DNA of 64,000 bases from the NCBI GenBank assembly GCA_026936325.1, contig JAPTHN010000001.1, positions 80,545,380-80,609,379 of the forward strand. The letters are read 5' to 3'. Origin of the DNA: Platynereis dumerilii. Taxonomy: Eukaryota; Annelida; Polychaeta; Phyllodocida; Nereididae. Shown piece by piece: positions 34,515 through 46,289 of this stretch. Position 1 is the first letter of the stretch. The number at the start of each line of letters is the position of its first letter. Position numbers and translations under genes: made by a program. The notes beneath the pieces are model-generated. The model had not been told where the DNA came from and did no database searches. It saw nothing but the letters and a program-made list of their open reading frames with translations.

Positions 34515-34648
34515 GCAACTTTTATTGAGTTACAGAGTAGTTTAGTCGTGTTTCACACCAATGACAATTTGTTATTGGAGACAAGACAACCTCAGTGTGA
34601 TTGAGTGGTGGCCTTCATGTGGCATCAAATGATTGCTGTGCAGATTGC
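34515..34648 (+). promoter_or_regulatory. 134-bp conserved core, copy A
   Basis: Starts GCAACTTTTATTGAG and ends TGTGCAGATTGC. Without gaps it differs from copy C at one base and from copy B at three. It contains a CCAAT and an inverted ATTGG 12 bp apart, Sox-like ACAAT/TTGTTAT words between them, and TGATTG words compatible with Pbx/Hox-type factors. Constraint or conversion must explain the lack of divergence. A cis-regulatory role is inferred. Confidence 0.55.
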
Positions 34649-37600
34649 TGCAAACTGCTGGGCACCCGCTTGGAATGTCTGTTTGATCACAGCTAATGTC
34701 ACTTCTAATTAATTGGTCTTAGAATCGTCCCAGCATGGACTCACTTATTGCACTGTTCCTCCAGTGACAGACAGATATTAATAATTACAAACTCTCTGTG
34801 TTAAAATGATTGGAAAGTGAAATGAGATACAGAATTTCAGTGGTTGCTAACTAACACAGATGTTTACTGGATTCAAACCGGCAATACCATAATTTACTCC
34901 ACAAGCCCTTGAAGCTTCAGGGGATAATAAAATGGGATTTGATTCTGGCGAGGAATTCCATGGAGTTCAGTGGGATAGACTTGCTCCATAGCAAGTCAAT
35001 GGCTTGGTGTGCCTGTGATGAAAGCACTGGGAAGGATATCCCAAAAAACATTTCTGACGGCTCAGTCTCATTAATGGAAGAGGCATAATTAGACTTTGAT
35101 AAGAAACATATATATGTGACAGATGCTACTTAGAATGCCGTAGATGCAACCAATAAAAAGGACAAATGTATTCATGCTAAGCTCATAAAAACATCAAGAA
35201 TAAACACTTCCACAAAGAACTCTATTTTGGCAATTCTCCTCACAAGTCAGAGGAGTATTTCATGTACAAAAGACTAAAGAATTTTGTTTCCTCATGCGAT
35301 TGAAACATAATTGATATATTTTCAGATGTTTGATGGCAATGCACATCAGTTATCAGGAGAAAGGCCGAAAGCCATCAATAGTCAATTTCAAATTGATGAT
35401 ACAAATTGTCATCAAATAATTTTAATATGGCCTATTGTCAAATTCAGCTTCAGTTATTCAGGTTGATCTGCATCTGAAAGGACAGTGTTTTACATGTTGT
35501 GCTGATATAGTGTCAGACCTTAAATCAAAGTCCAAACATAGAACAGACTGCTCCAAATGAAGCTGTCAGGTCCTGAAAGGATGTATCTCTGTTCCTTCTT
35601 CTTAAAACATTCGGTAACTTTTATAAGTCTGGCATTGTAATAAAGCAAACTTTATACATCATTATAGGCCACATAGACTAGAGTAGAGTTACTGTAAGAA
35701 AACTTAATCCTTGGAGCCGTAAGTGACGTCACACTGTCACATACCCTTTCAATAACCTTACAAAACATCCAGGATAGTATGGTACTTCCTTTTTCTCATA
35801 GACCATGGAGGGTTAGCAAATCTCGGTCATGGTGGGCTGTACCCTTCGAAAGACCCAAAAAGAGACCTCTGAAGAAGACCTTCAGGAAACAACCAGACAT
35901 TGGTAAAATGGCCACAAGAAATAGGAATTCTGCTGGAACTCCTGTAGAACAAGGTTTTATAGCACTTCCAGTGACAAACAGACTCATAAAACAGCTCAGT
36001 GGTCACACAATTGCCTTAAAATCGCTTTGCCAGCAATTTTCTTTGAGAAGGCGATTGTGCAGATCAATGGAGGCCACTTCATTGGTCATCCTGGCTTGAA
36101 GATTTTGGCTTGACCCAGATCGACCTTTCCAGATAGGAAACATAAAGCCAGGACATCTGATTCAGTTGAAGCCACTTTGCTCTCTATCCAGTGGAACCAC
36201 CCTAAAGTCCATTGTGAATATTTATTGCTACAGTCTCTTGACTACTCTGAATTCTAGAAAACCTAATTTTACTTGTTCTGTTAATGTATCACACTTGCTT
36301 TTTCTATGTCTGGCTTCATGATAAAAACTTGAAATATAGCCTCGTCAATGCCACTAAGCATACTTTTGTTGGGTGCTGTAACACCAATGAAAACACTATC
36401 AATATCAACGAAAATGATAGGACGGAAAACTCAAATCTCACTGCTATTGACAATGGAGTTGAGTAGTGAAAAACGAGATCAAAGGCCAGAGTGCTCATGC
36501 CCTCTTATCAACTGCAGATTATCCATTTTCCTTTTTATATTTTTTTCACACCATTTTCGTTTTATTTTGCCATAAGATGAGCAGCATTCCCAATGATTCT
36601 GACTTGGACACAAATTTCAGCTAACTGGAGGCTTAGTGTCAAAGTGTTGCAGTTGATGTCCCTTATTATTTTGTTGTATTTTGCCCATGGCAACAGCTAA
36701 TAGTTATTTCGTAATGGTCGGAGGCTTCTATATAATATAATAACAAATGAATTCACCGTTGCGCTTATCAGACTTTCTAACAATTGAGAGAACATTTCAA
36801 AGATATTTGAATGAGGTACACATATTGGTGTCAAGCTGTTTTGGAATATCCAACAAGGTACCAACACAACTTCCAAGAATCACAAGCCACTACAGTCAAA
36901 ATGTACTTCAGTCAGTACCTGGGTATACATCTTATTTTTTCCTTATGATGTTCTGCATTTGATTGAGAAGAGTTCAACATCTTCAGGTAGTAAATGGTAA
37001 TAACAAGGTTCACAAATGGTCTTTACAGGGTTCCTATAAGGCTTTTCACTTCTCATTATAAGGTTTTTCGAGCAATCTCTACTTTTCCAATTTCTTCAAC
37101 CTGATGGGGTTTATCTTGAAACACATAATTGGTTTATCAGCCAACTCTGATGCTTGATGATAAATATCAAAACTGCTATTATGAAACTCATTTGAAATTC
37201 TCCCACATGAAGATGTTAATGCCCATATTGCCAATTTATGGTAGCTGATTTTATTAAAGTCAGATTTGTTATTCTTTTTGTGTGGCAGAAACCAGCAAGC
37301 TAAAACAGCATAAAAAGCATCAGAGCATTGCAGCGACCTACTATGTTATATCAACAGTGTTTGGGAGTTTCAGATTCGATTCATGCCAGACTTAACATGC
37401 CTGCATCTTGCCATTCAAAGAGCACGGTCTATTATGCATCAAACATAATCACTGATAAAGGGACGATTTCAGCTCTTGCGAAGAAATTTGAATACCGGCA
37501 TAAAGAATATCAAAAGCATGGCAAAAAGATATAAGCTCACAAACCATTACTTGAAAAAAGATAATCCACGAAATTGATATTGGATAAGTCAAGAGGCCAT

Positions 37601-38419
37601 TAAGACATTATAATAACAACAAAAATTCTGTTAGACTAACTGGTTTTCTCTTTTACATTTCGTGAGCAATTCCCACTTTGCTCTTTGACATTTATAGAAA
37701 TGTCAGTTTTATAAATTAATCAGAAGCAGTGGTTGACCTCTTAGAGAAGTGTGACATTGCACTTTTTGCATTGCCTAGCAAGTATTAAACACTGCACAAT
37801 ATAATATCTTAATATGCCATTTTTATGTAGCTGCAGTTGTGTTATGTGAAATACTAAAAGTGCTTTTTTGGCTTAGTTCTCTTCCACCTTTGTCTTCCTT
37901 TTTATTCATAAGAAGAACTGTACAATATATCATTAATAGAATATAGCATCACCTTGTCCATAAGTCTATGGTGAATCTTAAGATCTATCATGTTTGCTGA
38001 TTCTGACTTCCATTAATTTGCTACAAAATTGTACATTTGTGAATAATGACCTTTACGTATCTAACCAGTTGTGTAACAAATATCTGAATGTTCTTGGGAC
38101 AATGAAGCCACAGTGCTACATATCAAAAGTAGTCAAAATAAACTTATTCTTTTTAGGCCCTTCATTAAACAAACTGGAGCCTGTTTTAGGGTCAAGTATT
38201 GTCCTTGTGTTTCCTGAGCCATTTTCTTAGTTTCACCTTCTTGCAAATACGGCTCTCATGTATCTTCTGCCAAATGACATGCAACCAATAACATGATAAC
38301 TGATTTGACATCTGGAAATTCCACAGGTTTGATGCCACAAACTGGAAATTGTCAAAATTGATGGATCTAGATATTGATGGTGACATTGATGCCATAACAC
38401 TGCCATTTGTCTTTGTAGT

Positions 38420-38553
38420 GCAACTTTTATTGAGTTACTGAGCAGTTTAGTCGTGTTTCACACCAATGGCAATTTGTTATTGGAGACAAGACAACCTCAG
38501 TGTGATTGAGTGGTGGCCTTCATGTGGCATCAAATGATTGCTGTGCAGATTGC
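38420..38553 (+). promoter_or_regulatory. 134-bp conserved core, copy B
   Basis: Ungapped counterpart of 34515-34648 and 48222-48355; two private differences (an A-to-T near the start and an A-to-G after CCAAT). Confidence 0.55.
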
Positions 38554-38966
38554 AGCAAACTACTGGGCACCCACTTGGAATGTCTGTTTGATCACAGCTA
38601 ATGTCACTTCTAATTAATTGGTCTTAGAATCTTCCCAGCATGGACTCACTTATTGCACTGTTCCTCCAGTGACAGACAGATATTAAAATTTACAAACTCT
38701 CTGTGCTAAAATGATTGGAAAGTGAAATGAGACACAGCCTCTCGATGGTTGCTTACTAATACAAATGTTTACTGAATTCAAACCGGCAATACCATAATTT
38801 ACTCCACAAGCCCTTGAAGCTTCAGGGGATAATAAAATGGGATTTGATTCTGGTGAGGAATTCAATGGAGTTCAGTGGGACAGACTAGCTCCATGGCAAG
38901 TCAGGGGCTTGGTATGCCTGTGATGGATGCAATGAGAAGAATATTCCAACTGACATTGTCAGACTA

Positions 38967-40482
38967 GGGGAGAGTGGGGACCGATGGGCCGCTTGACGAA
39001 TTATTGACCATGGAGGAAAATCTGCTTCAGATACAGGATTAATACTGCGCACGCTTTTAGCTGGTGTAATTCTCTACAAAATGATATAAGATTCACATAG
39101 ATCAACCTAGGGAGAAAGATGAGAAAACACATTTTCTGTCAAGAATGATGGTGGCCCATCGGTCCCCAACCATGGGGACCGATGGGCCGTCCCTTGGGGT
39201 CCGATGGACCATGTCAATAACTTGCCAAAGGGTGGAGGAAGAATTCAAAATTTGGTTCCAAGATGTTTTTGTTGATCATATTGAGTGTATATGATAATAA
39301 GAGATCGAAAAAATATAGATATGCCCAGATTTTACACTTTCAAAAAAAGCTAAATTTTCACCGATGTCATCAGTTACTTTTTTGTAGTTATAGTAAAGCT
39401 ATTAAAATGATATTTTAGCAGCACATGAACAGATGTATTAGAAACTGTATCATAGAATTCCAAAATGATTGGTTTTTTATTCACTAAGAAGAAAACAATT
39501 ATTTGATACTTGGTCGATACAGAAGTTCAAGTTTGGCTATTACCGTTACCATCAAAATCTTGCCTAAAACCTCAAATTTGTTGATGAATTTAAAAAGTGG
39601 GTAAAATTGAATTTTTTTCTGCATCAATTAATCGCTTCTGTTGATCATTACGATTTTTAAGGGAAAATTAAAATTTTTGATTGGTCACTGTACTAGTATG
39701 CCACCTGCAGGAGAAATCTGTAATCAAAGCAATAAAATTCATCTATAACCCTTCATTAGGTTATATTTTGGTAAAAAATCAATTTACATTCAAGATAGCA
39801 TCAGTGTCTAGCAGGGTTGTGATGTTTATTATTTCCCAAATACTAACTAGATTGAAAATTTGTGATTTCTAGGGATATTGATTTTTTTAAGTTCCATCTT
39901 TTTGTGTTTCAAGCCATTACTGAGGCAAATCCATCACTGTAAATTTGAGGGCATTCCTTCAAATTGAAACTTAATATTTAAGGATACTAACGTGAAGTTG
40001 TATTGTGCTTTTTCCCCCAATAGACTTTATTATTCAGCCACATGCCAACATGCCACCTATTGAGAAACTCAAGAAATAGTGGCCCATTGGTCCCCATGTT
40101 GGGTGGCCCATCGGTCCCCAAAAGCTTTCCGAATGTTTAAACCCCTCTATTTTGGTGAAAAATGGTTCTTGTTCCTGAAATTCAATGTGTAAATTGCCAC
40201 CAATATATAGGGAAATCGTCATAGGAAATATATTGCCTCGAGTCTGCACACATTTGAGATATTAAACTTTTTCTGAATCAGAAAAAATAATTTTAGATGT
40301 TGAAAATTTCATTTTGCCCACTAAATGCTTGTGCTATAACTTATTGATCAGTCATCAATATGGGATTTAAAGATATGATAAGCAATACTAAAAATGCAAA
40401 TTAGATCGTACCAAACGTTTTTGATGTGGAGTTAAGAGGGCGGCCCTTCGGTCCCCATGGCCCATCGGTCCCCATCTTCCCC
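38967..40482. mobile_element. TA-flanked MITE with many CCCATCGGTCCCCA words
   Basis: A 1.5-kb element between TA dinucleotides (38965-38966 and 40483-40484). The left end starts GGGGAGAGTGGGGACCGATG and the right end mirrors it with small changes. The word TGGCCCATCGGTCCCCA or its inverse occurs about eight times, clustered within 240 bp of the left end (38980, 39152, 39174, 39200) and 410 bp of the right end (40079, 40104, 40445, 40459). Such arrays fit subterminal transposase-binding sites. There is no transposase frame. Its absence from copies A and C shows it came after the triplication. Confidence 0.88.
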
Positions 40483-40748
40483 TACTCAGTCTCATTAATA
40501 GAAGAAGCATGATTAGTCTTTGATAAGAAAGACGTATGTGACAGATGCTGCATATAGACGCCACCAACATCAAAGTACAAATGTAGTCATGCTAAGCGCA
40601 TGCAAACCACAAGAATACACACAGCCACAGATTCAGATTCAGATTCAGACATTTTATTCACATAAAGCATGGTCAAAAACAATACAAATGGTACTAATCA
40701 TTATTAATCAATATTGCAATATGTTGCTTTATGTTGGTTGACCCCTTT

Positions 40749-43523
40749 ATGACACTGCCAGTACGAATTTAATGATCTAAATATGCATATTGAATCTATG
40801 GTATTTGAAATTACAATCAAACACTTAAAATTCCACTTGCTAATAGTATATAAAAACCCTAATGTATCAAATGAATTTTTCACTGAAGTAGTGAATCAAA
40901 CAATTGAATCGCTTAATGAAACTTGGAAAGATTGCATTCTTGTTGGAGATATCAATATTGATATGAATGATAAAGAAAATGTATTTGACAAAAATGTTTG
41001 TGATATTCATGCACTTTGTAATATTGTCACAGGTTCAACCTGCTTTAAAAGCATGTCTGGTACTTTACTTGATCCAGTCATTGTCTCGAACAAACAAAAA
41101 TTCTACAAGGCATTCAATGTAACTTGTGGGGCAAGTGACTATCACAATATGGTTGGATGTGTCACAAGAACTTCATTCCCCAAGCCAAAGCCATTCAGAT
41201 TGAATTATAGGTCTTATAAAGAGTTTGATCAAAACAAATTCCAAAAGGCGATAGATATCTTACCAATGTCTGTTCTTGAAGTTTTCGATGACACTGATGA
41301 TCAGTATTGGGCCTTCTGTCATATGTATAGTGAAATTTTAGATGAACATGCACCTATGAAAAGTAAGGTGGTGAGAAGAAGTAAAGTACCATACATGACA
41401 TCTAGCTTAATGAAGGAGATATATCTGAGAAACCGGCTTAAGAACCTATTCTACAAAAATAGGTGTAACCATAACTGGGAGGTCTATAGAAAACAAAGAA
41501 ACAAAGTCACTAATCTCAGACGCTGTGCTATAAAAGAGTATTTCACAAGTAAATGCAATAAGCCCAACGTGACTCCCAAGGATTTCTGGGACTGTGTAAA
41601 GCCATTTTTCTCAAAAAATTGCAACCAAGGAACTGGAAGCATTATATTAAAAGAAGGTGAAAATATAATTTGTGAACAATTGACAGTTTGTAATGTTCTA
41701 AATGATTACTTTGTTACAATGGCTGATGATATTGGGGTTGAACAACAAACCAGTCAAGGTGATGATCACAGCAGTGTCTGTACTATCAAAAGCTGTTTAA
41801 GAGACAATGATTCACAGTTTGACTTTGCTCATGTTACTGATGATTATGTTAAAAGCAAACTGAAAAACATTAAGTGTAATAAATCAACAGGTTATGATAG
41901 TATCCCCCCTAAAACTGTGAAATTTTGTTCAACAGAATTGTCAAAGCCATTCACTTTCATTGTCAACAGTTCATTCAGCTCATGCACTTTCCCACATGAA
42001 ATGAAAAAAGCAGAAGTTTGTCCAATTTTTAAAAAGAAATGTTCAATGACAAAAGAGAACTATAGGCCTATTAATATAGTAAGTGTCTTCTCAAAAGTCT
42101 TTGAAGCTATAATAGCAGAACAAATTGAACATTATATGCAGAAGTACTTTAATGATCTACTTGGCGCATACAGGAAAGGGCATGGGTGCAGTCAGGTTTT
42201 AACATATGCTGTTGACACATGGAAAAAGGCCCTGGATAGAAACAACTATGTTGCAAAATTATTTATGGACCTATCCAGGGCTTTTGATTCAATACCACAT
42301 CAACTTCTTGTGACAAAACTCAAAGCATACGGCTTCTCTGATGATGCATGTCAGTTTATGAATAGTTATTTGAATGGAAGACAGCAACGAGTCAAGTTGA
42401 ATAATATTCAAAGTCCCTGGGCAAGAACCACCAAGGGTATCCCTCAGGGCTCATGCCTCGGTCCGTTATTATTTAATGTCTTTATTAATGATATATTTCC
42501 CCATATCAAATCTTGCAACATTTTCAATTATGCAGATGACAACAGTCTAAGTGCTGCAAATGATAAACTAAATGTAGCGATTGATCATCTGATTAATGAC
42601 ACAAACATTGCGATAGAATGGTTCCAAAGTAATTTCATGAAAATTAACCCGGATAAGTTTCAGGTCATGTTTATCTCTCCTTTTGGCAATGATGACATGC
42701 CCTCTGAAATAATTATTAATGACACATGCAAGATTAAACCAAGTGATCAAGTCCAGCTATTGGGAATCACAATTGATAAATAGATGAATTTCGATGACCA
42801 TGTTCACTTGCTGTGCAAGAAAGCATCGAAGCAATTGAAAGTGCTATATCGCTTCAAAAACGTGCTTGGCAAGACTGAAAAGGAATTACTCTTTAATGCA
42901 TTCATCATGTCATGCTTTAATTTTTGTCCTGTTGTGTGGAATTTTTGTGGGAAGTCATCTGTAAAGTTTGTTGAAAGGATACAAGAAAAAGCATTGAGAT
43001 TTGTAACAAATGATTATAAGAGTACCTATCATGAAATGTTAAAGAGCACCAAAAGGTGTACTCTACATGTAGCAAGGTTGCGAGTGCTGGCTATTGAGGT
43101 GTTCAAGTGTGTCCATAGAATGAATCCTGAATTTTTGAACAATTTGATAATCCAAAAAGACACAGGCTATGAATTCAGAGATACAATGAAAGTGGAAGTA
43201 CCAAAATTCTCTAAAATCAAATATGGGAAAAATACATTCTCATACTATGGACCACACATTTGGAACCAGATACCAGCCATCTTCAAAGCTGAAATAAACC
43301 TGAAATTATTTAAGAAAATGATGTCTTCTTGGAATGGTCCCACTTGTAAATGTACTAGCTGTGATAGTTAATGACATGTTCATCCCTTTTTTTGTTAGTG
43401 TGTACTTGTTTTTAATAGTTTTATTGTTATTATCTGTTTTTATTGTCGCTAATTAGCTTGTAGCTATTGTTTTATTTATACATGGCGACTCAAAATAAAG
43501 TTTTATTCTATTCTATTCTATTC
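40749..43523 (+). mobile_element. LINE Y, 5'-truncated CR1/L2/Jockey-like retrotransposon
   Basis: A 2.8-kb insertion into the 3' UTR of LINE X, in the opposite orientation. It begins inside the endonuclease domain, carries a full reverse transcriptase domain and ORF end, a 3' UTR of about 120 bp, AATAAA at 43494-43499 and a tail of TTCTA repeats (43506-43523). Truncation at the 5' end is typical of target-primed reverse transcription. No direct target duplication is visible; the flanks form a 12-bp inverted pair (40736-40747 and 43526-43537). Confidence 0.92.
40753..43371 (+). pseudogene. LINE Y ORF2: partial endonuclease plus reverse transcriptase
   Basis: The frame is open from 40753 to a TAA at 43369-43371, apart from one internal TAG at 42781-42783. 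Counting from the first Met (40783), GDINID at 55-60 and SDYH at 118-121 are remnants of the APE-type endonuclease; its N-terminal catalytic part is missing. The RT domain has FMDLSRAFDS (494-503), IPQGSCLGPLLFN starting near 553 and the catalytic YADD at 583-586. After the TAG the frame continues 195 codons with a C-terminal region ending CKCTSCDS. The RT core looks undamaged, so the copy is young. Truncated and non-autonomous. Confidence 0.9.
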
Positions 43524-43730
43524 CCAAGGGGTCAACCAGACAGTTCTATAATTATTATACACTAAAAATAAGTAATTCCCACAGCCACCAAGAAGGTCAT
43601 ATCACAGTGGTAATCTTGTTTTTGTATTTCGTTTATTTTTTAATCTATCCAGATATTGAGTATGGAAGAATTAATTTCAAGCTTCTTCTTATATTTATAA
43701 TACGCTGAGTACCGAATCAACTGGCACTAG

Positions 43731-45100
43731 TTAACCCACTCTATTGCAAATGTAACAATTTTCGATTTCACATTCAACATTATAAGAATTAAGGAAATTT
43801 TGCTTGATGTAATTTTTAAAACCATTCAAACAATGACTATATATTTTACTCCTAATATTCTCACTCATTTCATTAAAGATTTTTGTAAATTTATAGAGTA
43901 GGTCGGGGCAAGAAGCCCGGGTTAGGTGAGAAGCCCCCCCAGGTTTATATCTAAACTTACATTTTTGGTGCGTTTTCTTATTGATAGGATTGAAGCTAGA
44001 GGCTTTTTAGGTGACGTCACAAATTTTCAAGGCGAACAGCACCAAAACATAGTAGAAATTAAAGAAACAAAAAAATGTGTATGGTTTTTGTAACTTTGAC
44101 TAATTCTTTGAAAGCGTTTGTCAGAAATAACTTCGGAAATTTTTAAAAGTATAATGGATATTCGCATTGCTTCACTTTAGGACCATCACGTAAATATGAT
44201 TTTTATCATGTTTTTTGCCTTTTAGTTCGAAAAATAGAGGTCAAATTAAAATATGTGGGTTTGGGGCGAGGGCCCCACATGGCATGGGGCATGAGGCCCC
44301 CTACACTGGGGCCTCAAAGCTGCTTCAGGAACCATTTAATAATGTGTATTTTACCTTAAATCTTGATAGAATAGCCAATTGAAATAGAAAAAAAAATGGG
44401 CCGAAATTAAAACAGGGCAAAAAATATTAAAAAATGAATGTATGAACAATGAACATAAAAATTCTGAAATTCTGAAAAAGTGAATGGAATGCCTTAAAAA
44501 TGATAGAAGAACCCAAAGAAATAACTTTCAAGCTGAATGCTCTTGCAAAAAAATTGCCAAAGGATTATAATAGGGGGCTTCTTGCCCGATGGGTGGGGTA
44601 AGAAGGCCATTTTCAATTTTTAACAAAAATGGCTTTAACTCCTTTATTAAAATTGGTGGACATTTATTTCACTAGTTATAAATAGAGTCAAGTGATATCT
44701 CCCTGACAGCATAAGCATTCAAAGAATCAACCTAAAAAAGTAGGTCAAATCGCACCTCGAAGTTAAGGGGGGCTGCATGCCCCAACCTACTCTATGAAAT
44801 GCTATTCCTTGCATATTCGTGACTCACAGCAGGCAGGCGATATTGTCGGTTTCTTGCACTTATATTGTGAATATGAGTATTTCTTTGTAACATTTCAGAG
44901 AGAAAATATTCAGGAAAGTTATTATTTTCATATTGGTAGCAAAATTTCAAGTCATGTAGTTCACATAGGTCATGTATTTTCAGTATTCTAAGTTGTCCAA
45001 ATAGCTTACTAGTATGAGCATTATATCTACTTTTCATTATTATCCGAATTGCCTTTTTTGAAGTTTGAAAATTTTGTTGACTTTCCCACCCCAGATGGTA
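43731..45100 (-). pseudogene. LINE X ORF2 C-terminal fragment
   Basis: The upstream part has LNNGITIWGG, then after one apparent frame change KKAIRIIMKSRYNAHT followed by a segment typical of the post-RT region of these LINEs (KLFGQLRILKIHDL, then LKFCYQYENNNFPEYF). The MITE at 43896-44792 interrupts it. The frame resumes with NEMSENIRSKIYSHCLNGF and ends with an ENCYICNRVG tail containing paired cysteines. No RT catalytic core is left, so it is a dead 5'-truncated copy. Recognition rests on resemblance to the CR1/L2/Jockey C-terminus. Confidence 0.75.
43896..44792. mobile_element. TA-flanked MITE with GAGTAGGTCGGGGC ends
   Basis: An 897-bp element inserted in the LINE X ORF between TA dinucleotides (43894-43895 and 44793-44794). 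The left end is GAGTAGGTCGGGGCAAGAAG; the right end read inward is GAGTAGGTTGGGGCATGCAG. GGGGC-AGAAGCCC-like words recur inside (about 43928, 44262-44295, 44575-44605). There is no transposase frame. Removing it restores the LINE X reading frame context, which confirms both ends. Confidence 0.9.
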
Positions 45101-46217
45101 ATTCCATTATTTAGATGGGGCCCAATTAGCGCATGATAAGAGAACACTATTTTAGGAATTCTCCTTTCAGGTTAGGTATATCAATGAGCCAAAGACCAAA
45201 ATGGCTTGTTTGACATATCATACAAATTTACATATTTTTGGATGTTTCATGGCCATGCATATCAATTACCAGCAGAAGGGCAAAAATTGTCAAAAGACAT
45301 ATTCAGATTGATGATATTTAAGGTCATTAAAGAAATTATAATGACCTCTTCAGAAATTCAGCTTCAGTTAAAATGACAGTTCTTTGCATATCATGCCGAT
45401 ATTGTGTTTCAGAGCTTACATCAAATTAAAAGAAAACTTTGTGTCTTAATGTATAAAACAGTCTGCTGTAAAGGAAAGCTGTAAGATCTTTACAGTTTTA
45501 AACTTTTAATCTCTGTTCCTTCATCTTAAAACATTCTGTGACTTATATACGTCAGGCAGTGCAATATAGCAAACTTTATAAATGAAGTGTTCCAGCCATA
45601 AGTGACATCACACAGTCACATACCTCTTCAATAACAGGACAGAACAACCAGGGCAGTAAAGTACTTTCTTTTTCTCATAGTCCATAGAGGGTTAGTAAAT
45701 CTGGGTCATAGTGGGGTACAGTGACCCAGTACACCCTTAGGAAGGACCCCTGGGGAGACCTCTGAAGAAGACCTACAGGAAACACGCCAGACAAGCGAAA
45801 TGACCACAAGAAATAGGAATTCTGCTAGAATAAGGTTTTAGAGCACTTCCAGTGACAAACAGACTCATAAAACACTGCAGTGGTCACACAATTGCCAGAT
45901 CGACTTTTCCAGATTGGAAACATAAAGCGAGGACATCTAATTCAGTTCAAGTTACCTTGCTCTCTATCCAGTGGAACCCCCCCCCCCCTCACAAACCCAT
46001 TGTGAATATTTATTGCTACAGTGTCTCGACTACTACTCTGAACTCCAGAAAACTTATTTTCATCATTATGACTTCATGAAACTCAACCCATAGCCATGTC
46101 AACCATATGCCAATAGGTGAATGTTGTTGAGTACAGTTAGCCTACAGCAATAAAAAAATATTAATATGTAAGAAAACAAAGGATGGTAGAACTATAAGTA
46201 AGTCAGGTTAGTTTGAA

Positions 46218-46289
46218 TAGTGAAATACTGGATGTGAGACCTTAAACTTGAGGTAGTGAAATACCGGATGTGAGACCTTAAACTCATGG
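46218..46289 (+). repeat. 36-bp tandem repeat, two copies
   Basis: TAGTGAAATAC-GGATGTGAGACCTTAAACT units start at 46218 and 46254 with a few mismatches, in the junction between copies B and C. Confidence 0.88.

Larger units (their letters stand above)
31520..36345 (+). repeat. tandem triplication, copy A
   Basis: First of three direct copies of a module of about 3.6 kb. Landmarks shared by all copies in the same order: TTGATGTCCCTTAT (31645), TAGTAAATGGTAATAAC (33111), CTCCACTTTTCCAATTTC (33197), GCATAAAAAGCATCAGAG-type block (33431), the 134-bp core (34515-34648), GCTTCAGGGGATAATAAAAT (34914), GACCATGGAGGGTTAGCA (35802) and TTGTGAATATTTATTGCTACAG (36210). Copy A has about 1.1 kb extra at about 31830-32990, which includes a foldback element. 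No coding frame is conserved among the copies, so the module looks non-coding. Confidence 0.85.
40628..45138 (-). mobile_element. LINE X, 5'-truncated, minus strand, interrupted twice
   Basis: Reading leftward from 45138, it encodes the C-terminal part of a CR1/L2/Jockey-like ORF2 protein. The ORF ends at TAA 43733-43731, then comes a 3' UTR, an AATAAA signal (40658-40653) and a tail of three TCTGAA-type repeats (40648-40630). Two later insertions split it: a MITE (43896-44792) within the ORF and LINE Y (40749-43523) in the 3' UTR. LINE X itself adds only about 0.85 kb. Copies A and C show the empty site. Confidence 0.8.
36500..46130 (+). repeat. tandem triplication, copy B, expanded by nested transposons
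   Basis: The same landmarks as copy A appear at 36654, 36989, 37078, 37310, 38420-38553 (core), 38819, 45681 and about 45999. The copy is stretched by a 1.5-kb MITE (38967-40482) and a 4.5-kb LINE complex (40628-45138). Subtracting these leaves about 3.6 kb, equal to the other copies. Flanks of each insertion align to uninterrupted sequence in A and C, which fixes the insertion points. Confidence 0.85.

Noticed and set aside
40736-40747. Idea that the 12-bp pair flanking LINE Y is its target duplication
   Set aside because: The two copies are inverted; a target duplication would be direct.
45975-45989. C-run and other homopolymer tracts (also 9790-9804 and 56360-56371)
   Set aside because: Ordinary slippage-prone tracts, possibly with sequencing length error; no structural context.
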